From assembly GCA_017744515.1 (NCBI GenBank), contig JAGIBF010000046.1, positions 1-64,000 of the forward strand: DNA of 64,000 nucleotides. The letters run 5' to 3'. Below are positions 51,154 through 60,437 of the stretch, piece by piece. Under the pieces are notes generated by a model, which did not search any database, had not been told where the DNA came from, and was given only the letters and a program-made list of their open reading frames with translations. The DNA is from Niastella sp. (GTDB lineage Bacteria; Bacteroidota; Bacteroidia; Chitinophagales; Chitinophagaceae). Made by a program: the position numbers and the translations under genes. Positions within the stretch are counted from its first letter, which is position 1, and each line of letters begins with the position of its first letter.

Positions 51154-52101
51154 TTGAACCGCATAGACCGATTGCACGCAATCCTTACGCACCTGCAAAG
51201 TAAAAAGCTGGTGACAGCACAGGAAATTGCCGACCGCTTCAACATCAGCCTGCGCACCGTATACCGCGATGTAAAAGCCCTGGACGAAAGCGGGGTACCG
51301 GTGATCGGTGAAGCCGGCAACGGCTATACCATTATGGAAGGGTACCGCCTTCCACCTGTCATGTTTACCCAGGAAGAAGCAGCCGCCCTGTTACTCGGTG
51401 GCAAGCTGGCCGCCCACATGACAGACGACTCCGTTAAAAAACACTTCGAAACAGCCCTCTTCAAGATCAAGGCAGTACTCCGTAGCACTGATAAAGAACA
51501 GATGGACATACTGGCCGATCACATCGAAATATTGCGCTCCCGTGTACCCGAAGAAGACGCTCCCAGCCAGCACCTCACCGCTTTGCAAAAAGCCATTGCC
51601 GGTAAACGCGCCATCTTCATGCTGTACTATTCCAGCTACAATGAACAGGTAAGCGAACGCATCATCGAACCCATTGGCCTTTGCCACTACAGTGGCAACT
51701 GGCATCTTATCGGTTGGTGCCGCCTCCGCAATGGCTACCGCGATTTCAGGGTCAACCGCATCAAACGCCTGCAGGTAAAAGACGAACAATTCGATATTTC
51801 AGTCCACCCCTCCCTGAAAGATTATATCGATACCATGACCAAGGGTCACGAACTGCAGGAAGTGGTGCTGCGCTTCGATAAAGACGTAGTGAGGTACCTC
51901 GAAAACCAGAAATACTGGTACGGCTTTGTCCGGGAAGAAGAAGACGGCGATCATGTACGCATGTACTTCGTGACCGGCTCCCTGAGCGGCTTTGGCCGCT
52001 GGCTCCTGACCTATACCAACGGCGTTCATGTAGAGTCGCCCGCCACCCTCAAAACCCAGATGCAGCAATTCGCCGCCGAAATAAAAGACCATTACCAGTA
52101 G
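51154..52101 (+). CDS. YafY-type HTH/WYL transcriptional regulator
   Basis: TTG start. The N-terminal DeoR-like helix-turn-helix (RLHAILTHLQSKKLVTAQEI, ADRFNISLRTVYRDVKAL) is followed by a WYL domain (AIFMLYYSSYNEQVSERIIEPIGLCHYSGNWHLIGWCR, then DFRVNRIKRL) and a C-terminal WCX region. WYL regulators bind nucleic-acid or nucleotide ligands. A GyrI-like small-molecule-binding gene follows 126 bases downstream, an arrangement common for this regulator type. The target genes are not evident; the pair may control each other. Confidence 0.92.
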   Translation: MNRIDRLHAILTHLQSKKLVTAQEIADRFNISLRTVYRDVKALDESGVPVIGEAGNGYTIMEGYRLPPVMFTQEEAAALLLGGKLAAHMTDDSVKKHFETALFKIKAVLRSTDKEQMDILADHIEILRSRVPEEDAPSQHLTALQKAIAGKRAIFMLYYSSYNEQVSERIIEPIGLCHYSGNWHLIGWCRLRNGYRDFRVNRIKRLQVKDEQFDISVHPSLKDYIDTMTKGHELQEVVLRFDKDVVRYLENQKYWYGFVREEEDGDHVRMYFVTGSLSGFGRWLLTYTNGVHVESPATLKTQMQQFAAEIKDHYQ

Positions 52102-52108
52102 CATCCTT

Positions 52109-52132
52109 GTCAACCTGAGCCTGTCGAAGGCC
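52109..52132 (+). repeat. REP-like intergenic repeat, copy 3
   Basis: CAACCTGAGCCTGTCGAAGG is the inverse orientation of copies 1 and 2, located directly after the regulator gene. Confidence 0.75.
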
Positions 52133-52227
52133 ACTTAAAAACTCAATCTTACAATATTTTTTGCCCCCTGCTGACATAGGGCTGTCACTACCCGGTAGTT
52201 GCTTTGTGCAAACAAAACGATACCGAT

Positions 52228-52677
52228 ATGCACATTAAAACACATCCCCCGGTCACCGTACTGTACAGCACGCACCAGACCACCATACCACAACTCAGTC
52301 AGTTTGTGGGAGTTGTAGTGAAAGACCTGTATGCGGAAGCAGTGCAGAACAATGTCCTGATCAGTGGCGCGCCCATATGGATCTACCATGGTGCCGATGG
52401 CAAACCAGATACGGTTTTCACCCTCGATATTGCCATCCCGATCCAGGGCCATGTAGAATCCTCCCGCTTTGCTGTCAAAGAGTTGCCAGCCTTCAAAGCC
52501 CTTACCACCACCCACGAAGGAGCCTGGAATACCCTGTCGAGGACTTATCAGGACATCATGCAACACATCGATAAGAACAAAATACCCATGAACGAAGAAT
52601 GCCGGGAAGTATACCTCAATATCGACTTTGAAGAACCCGAATACAATGTGACCCAGGTACAAATGGGTGTGATCTAA
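52228..52677 (+). CDS. GyrI-like effector-binding protein
   Basis: The track starts at 52204; the methionine at 52228 (MHIKTHPPVTVLYSTHQ) gives the normal beginning of the GyrI/AraC effector-binding (SOUL-related) fold. About 149 residues show the conserved ISGAPIWIYHGADGKPDTVFTLDIAIPI core and HEGAWNTLSRTYQDIMQHI. The fold binds small hydrophobic compounds. It lies downstream of the WYL regulator and before a VOC lipoprotein, on the same strand. Confidence 0.87.
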   Translation: MHIKTHPPVTVLYSTHQTTIPQLSQFVGVVVKDLYAEAVQNNVLISGAPIWIYHGADGKPDTVFTLDIAIPIQGHVESSRFAVKELPAFKALTTTHEGAWNTLSRTYQDIMQHIDKNKIPMNEECREVYLNIDFEEPEYNVTQVQMGVI

Positions 52678-52688
52678 ATTAAAGAGCC

Positions 52689-53201
52689 ATGAAAAAACAA
52701 TTCTATAAGTGGTCAGGCATAGCATTGGTGATCGTACTCTTCGGCACACAGTGCAAACAAGACGAGTCAAAAACACAACCGCCCGCCACCACATCAAAAA
52801 CCGACACTATTAAAAAACATCGTATGAAACTGAATGCAGGAGTGATCACTACCAAACTCGCCGAAAGTAAAGAATTCTATCAACGCGTACTCAACTTCGG
52901 CGTCACCTTCGAAAACGACTTCTACCTGTTGATGCACACACCCGATCAACAAACCTCCTTTGCATTCCTCTTGCCGGACCATCCATCCCAACAGCCTATA
53001 TTTCAAACAGCCTTTAACGGAAAAGGGATGTTCCTCACCATTGAAGTAGACGATGCAGACGCCGAATACAAGCGCATCAAAGACCTGGGCGTAACCATTG
53101 CGGTTCCTATCCGCGATGAGCCCTGGGGCGATCGCCACTTCGCCTTCTACGACCCCAATGGAATTGGGATCGATATCGTGAAATACTCAGCGCCACAATA
53201 A
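52689..53201 (+). CDS. VOC-family protein with lipoprotein leader
   Basis: The C-terminal 125 residues are a vicinal-oxygen-chelate (glyoxalase/bleomycin-resistance) domain: KLNAGVITTKLAESKEFYQRVLNFGV, YLLMHTPDQQTSFAFLLPDH, and HFAFYDPNGIGIDIV. They are preceded by a leader with lipobox (VLFGTQCKQD) and a Thr/Lys-rich linker. Cytoplasmic homologues usually start at the internal MKLNAG (52824), so here a lipid anchor has been added, or the upstream part is misread; the continuous frame and lipobox support the longer form. Confidence 0.82.
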   Translation: MKKQFYKWSGIALVIVLFGTQCKQDESKTQPPATTSKTDTIKKHRMKLNAGVITTKLAESKEFYQRVLNFGVTFENDFYLLMHTPDQQTSFAFLLPDHPSQQPIFQTAFNGKGMFLTIEVDDADAEYKRIKDLGVTIAVPIRDEPWGDRHFAFYDPNGIGIDIVKYSAPQ

Positions 53202-53243
53202 CTCAGAACCAACTGCGAAAGCAGTAAAACTATAGCCATGAAA

Positions 53244-53267
53244 AAAGGGAGCGGTTACGCTCCCTTT
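53244..53267 (-). terminator. Intrinsic terminator after galK
   Basis: AAAGGGAGCG pairs with CGCTCCCTTT around a four-base loop. The six A before it on the plus strand form the T-run for leftward transcription, so it mainly ends galK. Confidence 0.85.
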
Positions 53268-53338
53268 CCCTATATCCTGTAAAGAAGATCGAAAATCTAC
53301 GTTGCCTTCATTCTGAATTCTGTCTCCTTTATTCTTTT

Positions 53339-54484
53339 CTAAATCGCCTTCGCCCCGTCCTCGATCTGCGTCACATACACATGCGGCACCACCTTGAACA
53401 GCTGGTTGAAAGACGCCTGGATCTTATTCGTGAAATTCTCTACAGCTTCCTTCTTCACGATATTGATGGTACAGCCACCAAAACCACCACCCATCATACG
53501 TGAGCCAACCACACCCTCGATAAAACCGGCACGTTCAGCCAGGAAATCCAATTCCGTACAGCTCACACTATATTGCTTGCTGAGACCCTGATGTGTGGCA
53601 TTCATCATCAGCCCAAAAGTAGCAAGGTCACCTTGCTGCAGCGCTGCACAACCTTTGGTAAGACGCTCTTTCTCACTCACTACATACCAGCAGCGGTCAT
53701 ACACGATGGCAGACAACTCCTGTTGATGCAGGTTCAACACGTCCAGGTTCACATCACGCAGCGAGTTGATATCGGGGTAATGCTTTTTTAGAATAGCTAC
53801 GCCCTCTTCACATTGCTGCCTGCGTACATTGTACTCAGACCCTGCCAGCGAATGACTCACCATACTATTCACCAACACAATATTGTAATCAGGAAAATCG
53901 AAAGGAATGTATTCATACTCCAGGCTTCGACAGTCCAGCTTCATCACATGGCCGTTCTTACCATGCAAGCTGGCAAACTGGTCCATGATCCCACACATCA
54001 CCCCCACGAAAGTATGTTCCGTTTTCTGGCCAATGAACGCCAGGTCCATCCGGCTGAAACCAAGCTTGAAAATTTCATTGAGCGCAAAACCATAGGCAGA
54101 AGTAAGTGCAGCAGAAGAACTCATACCAGCACCTACCGGCACATCACCATCGATGATCACATTCACACCACGGATCGTTTTACCACGGTCCTGAACATGA
54201 TACGTTACCCCCAACAGGTAATTCATCCAGCCATCCACCGGCTGAATACCAGTGAGCCCAAAAGAATAAGTTTCCTTAAACTGGTTGGCATATACGTTGA
54301 TCGTATCCGTATTATTTTCAGCCATGGCCACATACATCTTCTTATCAACAGCACCCGGCAACACAAAACCCTCATTATAATCCGTATGCTCACCTATCAG
54401 GTTCACGCGGCCAGGAGCGGCAATGATCACGGGGTCACTATGGTACATTTCCCGGAACTGCCGGCGTAATTGTTCTGCGATCAT
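53339..54484 (-). CDS. galK: Galactokinase
   Basis: GalK phosphorylates galactose at C1 with ATP. GHMP-kinase motifs are in order: the galactose-binding PGRVNLIGEHTDYNEGFVLP, the ATP loop DGDVPVGAGMSSSAAL, and GSRMMGGGFGGCTINIV near the C terminus. Length (381 residues) is normal. The start is divergent from the aldose 1-epimerase gene with 41 bases between starts, so the two are co-regulated in the Leloir pathway. Confidence 0.96.
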   Translation of the reverse strand: MIAEQLRRQFREMYHSDPVIIAAPGRVNLIGEHTDYNEGFVLPGAVDKKMYVAMAENNTDTINVYANQFKETYSFGLTGIQPVDGWMNYLLGVTYHVQDRGKTIRGVNVIIDGDVPVGAGMSSSAALTSAYGFALNEIFKLGFSRMDLAFIGQKTEHTFVGVMCGIMDQFASLHGKNGHVMKLDCRSLEYEYIPFDFPDYNIVLVNSMVSHSLAGSEYNVRRQQCEEGVAILKKHYPDINSLRDVNLDVLNLHQQELSAIVYDRCWYVVSEKERLTKGCAALQQGDLATFGLMMNATHQGLSKQYSVSCTELDFLAERAGFIEGVVGSRMMGGGFGGCTINIVKKEAVENFTNKIQASFNQLFKVVPHVYVTQIEDGAKAI

Positions 54485-54525
54485 AACTTCAAAAAAATTA
54501 ATTTTAATCCCCTATAAACAACAGT

Positions 54526-55479
54526 ATGAGTTTTGCAATTGACAGGTACCAGATTAACGGCTTATCGTTATTGCGGCTGCAAGATAATGCAACAGGAGCA
54601 ATGGTAGCCATTTTACCCGATTATGGAGCATTATTACATGCCTTCGAAATTCCCCTGGCGGGAAAAAGTTTCAACATCATCGACAGCTACGCCAGCAAAG
54701 AAGAAGCAGACCAATATATCACGACCTGGTACAAAAGCGCCAAACTGTCGCCCTTCGTGTGCCGTATCGCCGGAGGCAGGTACGAGTTTGAAGAACAGGA
54801 ATATACCTTCAACCATAAATTTATGGACGGCACCGCCATACATGGGTTGCTGGCCAATAAGCCCTTCAGACTATTAAGTCGATTTGCCGACGATAAACTG
54901 GCCTCGGTCACATTGCGCTACCACTACGACCGCGACGACCCGGGCTATCCCTTTGAATACAATTGCGAAGTACGCTATACCCTGCACCCCAACGCCGTAT
55001 TGCAGGTAGAGACGATCCTGCTGAACCTCGACGACCGCACCATACCAATTGCCGATGGCTGGCACCCGTATTTCACACTCGGCGGCACCATCGATGACTG
55101 CGAACTACAATTTACTTCCCGCACCATGCTGGAGTTCAGTGAACAGCTGATCCCTACAGGCCAGCTCCTCCACAACGACACATTCGTGGAGCCCGCCAGC
55201 TTGAAAGGACACACACTCGACAACTGCTTTGCACTGGAAATACAGGAAGGCTCACCCTGCTGTCAGCTACACAACCCGCAAAATGGACTCACACTCACCA
55301 TCTATACCAACTCACAGTACCCTTACCTCCAGGTCTACACCCCAGATCATCGTAAAAGCATTGCCATCGAAAACCTGAGCAGTGCGCCCGACTGCTTCAA
55401 CAACGGCATGGGACTCACGCTGCTGGAGCCGCGCCAGACAACCAGTTTTAACGTATGGTACCAGTTGAGTGTGGAATAA
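54526..55479 (+). CDS. galM: Aldose 1-epimerase family protein
   Basis: The beta-sandwich protein of 317 residues belongs to the aldose 1-epimerase superfamily: RIAGGRYEFEEQEYTFNH, AIHGLLANKPFRLL with the conserved histidine, GWHPYFTLGG with the catalytic His, and NCFALEIQEGS. GalM interconverts alpha and beta anomers of galactose before GalK acts. Divergence from galK supports that pathway. Some residues differ from E. coli GalM, so a YeaD-like specificity is possible. Confidence 0.87.
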   Translation: MSFAIDRYQINGLSLLRLQDNATGAMVAILPDYGALLHAFEIPLAGKSFNIIDSYASKEEADQYITTWYKSAKLSPFVCRIAGGRYEFEEQEYTFNHKFMDGTAIHGLLANKPFRLLSRFADDKLASVTLRYHYDRDDPGYPFEYNCEVRYTLHPNAVLQVETILLNLDDRTIPIADGWHPYFTLGGTIDDCELQFTSRTMLEFSEQLIPTGQLLHNDTFVEPASLKGHTLDNCFALEIQEGSPCCQLHNPQNGLTLTIYTNSQYPYLQVYTPDHRKSIAIENLSSAPDCFNNGMGLTLLEPRQTTSFNVWYQLSVE

Positions 55480-55509
55480 AACGACTATTTTGCCCCTCAA
55501 ATACCGAGT

Positions 55510-56301
55510 ATGAAGATCCTGAGATATGCCCTTGTCCTTGTGTTTTTAGGGTTCCTGGCCAGTTGCTACGAAGTCAACGAAGAGATCACGATCAACGAAG
55601 ACGGTACCGGCACCTTTGTTACCAAAATGGACATGGGCCAGCTCATCGAGATGATGCAATCGTTTGCGGGAGAAGAAGAGCTGAGCAAAGAAGGACTCGA
55701 CAGAGCCATCGATACCACCATACAAATGGTCGACATGCTCGACCCGTCCAAAGGCTCCACACAAGAACAAAAAGCATTACTGGAAAAAGGAACCCTGAAG
55801 ATGCAAATGAACATCAAGGACAGGCTGTTCAAGATGGACATGAATATCCCCTATACCGGATACAACAACCTGCAAAAGCTGATGGAAGGAAAAGGCAATA
55901 GCGGAGCAGGACTTACCGATGCATTCAAAGGGATCTTCGGCGATAATAAAACACCCGAACGCGATACCACTAAGATCATCGATGAAGCAAGAGAACCCGA
56001 CATGCAGGACATTGCCGGCATTTATGATGTAACAGTGAAGAACGGCCTCATCAGCAAAAAGACCAACACCGAAAAATACAAAGCCCTCCTGGCCCGGCCG
56101 GAAATGGACCAGGTAAAAAAACTGGCCAGCTCAGGCATGGAAATACAATACACCACTACGATCAAACTACCACGCCCGGTTAAGAAATCCGACAACACCA
56201 TCATTAAACTCTCAGAAGACAAGAAAACCGTTACCATGCGCTACAACCTCCTCGAACTCCTCGAGAACCCGGAGAAATTTGCTTACACTCTCGAATATTA
56301 G
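55510..56301 (+). CDS. Lipoprotein of unknown function
   Basis: The leader YALVLVFLGFLASCYEVNEE has a good lipobox. The mature domain starts with short strands (EITINEDGTGTFVTKMD) and continues with a helical part rich in methionine and charged residues, ending in a strand pair (KKTVTMRYNLLELLENPEKFAYTLEY). I do not recognise a family. The promoter-like context CTATTTTGCCCCTCAA precedes it. It probably sits on a membrane facing the periplasm. Confidence 0.7.
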   Translation: MKILRYALVLVFLGFLASCYEVNEEITINEDGTGTFVTKMDMGQLIEMMQSFAGEEELSKEGLDRAIDTTIQMVDMLDPSKGSTQEQKALLEKGTLKMQMNIKDRLFKMDMNIPYTGYNNLQKLMEGKGNSGAGLTDAFKGIFGDNKTPERDTTKIIDEAREPDMQDIAGIYDVTVKNGLISKKTNTEKYKALLARPEMDQVKKLASSGMEIQYTTTIKLPRPVKKSDNTIIKLSEDKKTVTMRYNLLELLENPEKFAYTLEY

Positions 56302-56486
56302 AAAACCCGGTTTGTCATTTAACACCCTCTTTGTTGTCATTCCGAACGAAGCCATTCGGGACTTAAAAGTACGTAAAGCTGCGGCGTAGAGAGAAATCTG
56401 CTATCGAAGCAAAAGGCTGCCAAGGCAAAAGGCTGTCAAAGCAAACGCCCCCCTCACTTTTCACGTCTCACTTCTCACGTTTTCCA

Positions 56487-56494
56487 TAATTTTG
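56487..56494 (+). promoter_or_regulatory. -7 box of the nadB promoter
   Basis: TAATTTTG fits the Bacteroidota -7 consensus TAnnTTTG exactly and lies 19 bases before the nadB start. No good -33 TTG is seen in the pyrimidine-rich repeats upstream. Confidence 0.5.
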
Positions 56495-56513
56495 GCGATT
56501 CTAACCGCACAAT

Positions 56514-58121
56514 ATGCAAACAGACTTCTTAGTAATAGGCTCTGGCATTGCCGGACTCACTTTTGCGCTGAAAGCAGCCCAGCAGTTTCCGGATAAAAAA
56601 GTATTGATCGTCACCAAAACACAGGCCGACGAAACCAATACCAAATATGCACAGGGAGGCATTGCCGGCGTTACGGATTTTGAAAAAGACAGTTTCGACA
56701 AACATATTGAAGACACCCTCATTGCAGGCGACGGATTGTGCAACAAAGCTGTAGTAGAGATCGTGGTCAAAGAAGGTGTCGACCGCATCCGCGAGATCAT
56801 AGAGTGGGGCGCCCGTTTCGACAAAGAAGCCGATGGAGATTACAAACTCGGTAAAGAAGGCGGCCACAGTGAGTTTCGCATCCTGCACCACAAAGACGTT
56901 ACCGGCCGCGAAATGGAGCGCGCTCTATTAGACGCACTCAATACCTACAAGAACATCGAGATCATAAAACATTGCTTCGTTGTAGACCTCATCACCCAGC
57001 ACCACCTTGGATTCCTCGTTACCAAATCTACCCCCGACATTGAATGCTATGGTGTGTATGTGCTGAACCGCGAAACGAACCAGATCGAAAAGATACTGGC
57101 CAACATTACCCTGCTGGCGACAGGTGGCAATGGACAGGTTTACCGCTCTACCACCAACCCTTATATAGCTACGGGCGACGGCGTGGCGATGGTATACCGC
57201 GCCAAAGGCCGCATCGAGAACATGGAATTTATTCAGTTCCACCCCACAGCATTATATGAACCTGGCGTACGCGGACAGTCGTTCCTGATCACCGAAGCAG
57301 TGCGTGGCGACGGCGGTATCCTCCGCAACAAGAATGGCGAAGCCTTCATGGAACGGTACGACAGCCGGAAAGACCTGGCCCCCCGCGACATCGTAGCACG
57401 CGCCATCGATAGCGAAATGAAGATCACAGGTACCGAACATGTGTACCTCGATGTTCGGCATATACCACTCGAAAAGTTCACAGAACACTTCCCCAACATC
57501 TATGATAAATGCAGGTCCATTGGCATAGATGTTACCAAACACCTGATACCGGTAGCACCTGCAGCCCATTACAGCTGCGGCGGTATCAAGACCGATGAGT
57601 GGGGCCGTACCTCCATCAACAACCTCTACGCAGCCGGCGAGTGCGCCAGCACAGGCTTGCACGGCGCCAACCGCCTCGCCAGCAACTCCCTGCTCGAAGC
57701 AATGGTATTTTCCCATCGCAGCTTCATGGATGCCACACAGAAAATACAGACCAGGAGCCTGTCCCCTGTCACGCCAACCATTCCCGACTGGAATGCCACC
57801 GGCACCACCCAGCCCAAAGAAATGATCCTCATCACCCAAAGCCTCAAAGAAGTACAGCAGATCATGAGCGACTACGTGGGTATCGTGCGCACCAATACCC
57901 GTTTGGCCCGCGCCCTCAAAAGATTGGATCTCCTGTGGGAAGAAACAGAATCACTGTACCAAACCACCACCTTATCACCACAGCTTTGTGAGCTGCGCAA
58001 TATGATCACCACGAGCTACCTCATCGTAAAATGCGCCAACTTCCGCGAGGAAAGCCGGGGTCTGCACTTTAACACCGATTACCCCCAAAAGAGCGAGCTG
58101 GTACAAAATATTGTGCTATAG
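56514..58121 (+). CDS. nadB: L-aspartate oxidase
   Basis: NadB oxidises L-aspartate to iminoaspartate, the first step of NAD synthesis. The FAD-binding N terminus (FLVIGSGIAGLTFALKAA), TKYAQGGIAGV, the substrate motif GGHSEFRILHHKDVTGREME, and HYSCGGIKTDEWGRTSINNLYAAGECASTGLHGANRLASNSLLEA are typical of the succinate-dehydrogenase/NadB family. The 535-residue length matches NadB and not SdhA. NadA and NadC are not in the window. Confidence 0.95.
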   Translation: MQTDFLVIGSGIAGLTFALKAAQQFPDKKVLIVTKTQADETNTKYAQGGIAGVTDFEKDSFDKHIEDTLIAGDGLCNKAVVEIVVKEGVDRIREIIEWGARFDKEADGDYKLGKEGGHSEFRILHHKDVTGREMERALLDALNTYKNIEIIKHCFVVDLITQHHLGFLVTKSTPDIECYGVYVLNRETNQIEKILANITLLATGGNGQVYRSTTNPYIATGDGVAMVYRAKGRIENMEFIQFHPTALYEPGVRGQSFLITEAVRGDGGILRNKNGEAFMERYDSRKDLAPRDIVARAIDSEMKITGTEHVYLDVRHIPLEKFTEHFPNIYDKCRSIGIDVTKHLIPVAPAAHYSCGGIKTDEWGRTSINNLYAAGECASTGLHGANRLASNSLLEAMVFSHRSFMDATQKIQTRSLSPVTPTIPDWNATGTTQPKEMILITQSLKEVQQIMSDYVGIVRTNTRLARALKRLDLLWEETESLYQTTTLSPQLCELRNMITTSYLIVKCANFREESRGLHFNTDYPQKSELVQNIVL

Positions 58122-58155
58122 AAATACGTATTAGTACAAACCATTTAAGAACAAG

Positions 58156-58179
58156 TGTCAGGCTGAGCTTGTCGAAGCC
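58156..58179 (+). repeat. REP-like intergenic repeat, copy 4
   Basis: GTCAGGCTGAGCTTGTCGAA lies 20 bases before the MurU-like start codon, in the same orientation as copy 3 and inverse to copies 1 and 2. Confidence 0.75.
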
Positions 58180-58199
58180 GTCGAAAACGATAATACCGA

Positions 58200-58928
58200 A
58201 TGAGTACCATCAAGCAAGCTATGATCTTCGCGGCAGGATTGGGCACGCGGTTCAAACCATGGACCGACAAGCATCCAAAAGCCCTGGCCGTCATCCATGG
58301 CAAAAGCCTCCTGCAACGCAACATCGAATACTTACAACAATACGGCATCTACCAGGTGGTAGTGAACGTCCACCACTTTGCAGAGCAGATCACCGACGCC
58401 CTCCACCACAACAAAGGCTGGGGTAGCGAGATCACGATCAGCGATGAAACAGACGTTGTACTGGAAACCGGTGGCGGCCTCAAAAAAGCAGCCCCCTTAT
58501 TCGAGCCATCACCCATCGTGATCATCAACGTAGATATCCTTACCGACCTCGACCTGGGCGCCATGATGCGCTTCCACCAACTGGAAACACCGCTGGCCAC
58601 ATTAGCCATCACCAACCGCGTTACCTCCCGCTATTTCTTATTCGATGAGAACAATACCCTTTGCGGATGGCAGAATACCAAAACCGGGGAGCAAAAGATC
58701 AGCCGTACAGTAACACCCATGATACCCAAAGCCTTTAGTGGAGTACACATTGTGGAACCTGCCTTGTTCCCCCTGATCACACAAGAGGGAAAATTTTCTA
58801 TGGTAGACGTTTACCTGCAACTGGCAAAACAACACACCATCAAGGGATACGACCATAGCTATTCCAAATTCATTGACGTTGGAAAACCCGAAGCAGTAGC
58901 AACAGCCGAAAGCATGTTTCCACAGTGA
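58200..58928 (+). CDS. Sugar-1-phosphate nucleotidyltransferase, MurU-like
   Basis: The N-terminal nucleotide-binding signature is AMIFAAGLGTRFKPWTDKHPKALAVI, followed by YQVVVNVHHFAEQI, ETGGGLKKAAPLF and VIINVDILTDLD. This matches MurU and related mannose-1-phosphate guanylyltransferases. The 242-residue length is MurU-like. An aminosugar kinase-like protein follows 54 bases downstream, the same pair as AmgK-MurU, the recycling bypass that makes UDP-MurNAc from MurNAc. That pathway role rests on the pair and is inferred. Confidence 0.85.
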   Translation: MSTIKQAMIFAAGLGTRFKPWTDKHPKALAVIHGKSLLQRNIEYLQQYGIYQVVVNVHHFAEQITDALHHNKGWGSEITISDETDVVLETGGGLKKAAPLFEPSPIVIINVDILTDLDLGAMMRFHQLETPLATLAITNRVTSRYFLFDENNTLCGWQNTKTGEQKISRTVTPMIPKAFSGVHIVEPALFPLITQEGKFSMVDVYLQLAKQHTIKGYDHSYSKFIDVGKPEAVATAESMFPQ

Positions 58929-58982
58929 CCATATTTTTGATATCGCCCTGCTTCCATTATATTTACTGACTATACCATCCAC

Positions 58983-60437
58983 ATGCAATCCATCATAGAA
59001 TCGATAAAAGAACTGTATAACACCTGGAGCGGCAAACCCTGTGAACAGGTAGAAGTATTGCCACAGTCAGGCTCCGACAGGCGTTATTTCCGCGTCCATG
59101 AAGGCGGCAAAACATTCATCGCCACCTTCGGCAACAATATCCCGGAAAACGAAACCTTCATCTACTTCTCCGACCACTTCAAGGAAAGAGACCTGCCGGT
59201 TCCGGCTATCCTTGCACTCAGCGAAGACAAGACAATATACCTGCAGGAAGATTTTGGCGATGTGTCCCTGTTGAACCGGCTTGAAGCAGAAGGCTTGTGC
59301 GACGCTGTATACGCCCTCTTCCGCGATAGCCTTCATCAACTGGCTACATTGCAGGTGAAAGGACACGAAGGGCTCGACTACACCCGTTGCCTCACCAACC
59401 AGGAATTTGGCAAGCAGGCAATCCTGGCCGACCTGCTCTACTTTAAATACTATTTCCTCGATGCTTTGCGCAAACCCTACGACAAGCAAAAACTCATCGA
59501 CGACTTTGAAGCACTGAGCACCTACCTCACCTTCACGGAATACAAATACTTTATGTTCCGCGACTTCCAGAGCCGCAACATCCTGGTGAAGCCAGATAAC
59601 ACCGTACACTTTATCGACTACCAGGGCGGCATGAGAGGAGCGCCACAATACGACGCCGCCAGTATGATCTGGCAGGCACGCGCTAATTTGCCAGATGACT
59701 GGAAAGCAGGCCTGCTCGAAGATTACATGGATTCATTCGAATCCATTATTGGACAACCATTAGATAGAGGCATTTTCAAAAGCCAGTACAATGGCTATGT
59801 GCTCATCCGCCTGTTACAAGTGTTAGGCGCCTATGGCTTCCGTGGATTGTTCGAGCGCAAAGCCCAGTTTCTCACCAGCATTCCACAGGCATTGTACAAC
59901 CTCAAATGGTTTATTGAAAACCAAAGCCTGGGCATCGCCGTACCCGAGTTCAAAAAAGTACTGGAGATCTGCGTGGGCGATGATATCATAGAACGGTTCA
60001 CCCCGCTTACAGCTACCGATGAAACACCCCTCGTAGTAAACATCAGCAGCTTCTCCTACAAGAAGGGCGGCATACCAACCGACACCAGCGACAATGGTGG
60101 AGGATTCGTATTTGACTGCAGAGGCATCCTCAACCCCGGCAGGCTTGAAGAGTTCAAAACACAAACCGGGCGCGACAAAGGAGTAAAAGATTTTCTGGAA
60201 CAGCAAACCCGCATGCCCGAATACCTCAACAGCGTATTCGATATCGTCGATATCTCCGTAGAAGATTATATCCGCCGTGGATTCCAGAGCCTCATGATCA
60301 GCTTTGGCTGTACAGGAGGCCAGCACCGCAGCGTGTACGCCGCAGATGCCCTGGCCCGCCACCTGCGCAACAAGTTCAAAGTTAAGATCCAGCTCAGGCA
60401 CCACGTACAAGACGAAAAGAACTGGATCAATACGTGA
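58983..60437 (+). CDS. AmgK-type kinase fused to RapZ C-terminal domain
   Basis: Residues 1-330 form an aminoglycoside-phosphotransferase-like kinase: SGSDRRYFRVHEGGK, YLQEDFGDVSLLN, the catalytic FRDFQSRNILV and the metal-binding IDYQGGMRGAPQYD. These match AmgK-type kinases of MurNAc/GlcNAc. Residues about 345-484 match the C-terminal domain of RapZ: FDCRGILNPGR and SFGCTGGQHRSVYAADALARHL, which in E. coli senses glucosamine-6-phosphate. The RapZ N-terminal kinase domain is missing. It follows a MurU-like gene, so the fused protein may link cell-wall recycling to amino-sugar sensing. Confidence 0.87.
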   Translation: MQSIIESIKELYNTWSGKPCEQVEVLPQSGSDRRYFRVHEGGKTFIATFGNNIPENETFIYFSDHFKERDLPVPAILALSEDKTIYLQEDFGDVSLLNRLEAEGLCDAVYALFRDSLHQLATLQVKGHEGLDYTRCLTNQEFGKQAILADLLYFKYYFLDALRKPYDKQKLIDDFEALSTYLTFTEYKYFMFRDFQSRNILVKPDNTVHFIDYQGGMRGAPQYDAASMIWQARANLPDDWKAGLLEDYMDSFESIIGQPLDRGIFKSQYNGYVLIRLLQVLGAYGFRGLFERKAQFLTSIPQALYNLKWFIENQSLGIAVPEFKKVLEICVGDDIIERFTPLTATDETPLVVNISSFSYKKGGIPTDTSDNGGGFVFDCRGILNPGRLEEFKTQTGRDKGVKDFLEQQTRMPEYLNSVFDIVDISVEDYIRRGFQSLMISFGCTGGQHRSVYAADALARHLRNKFKVKIQLRHHVQDEKNWINT

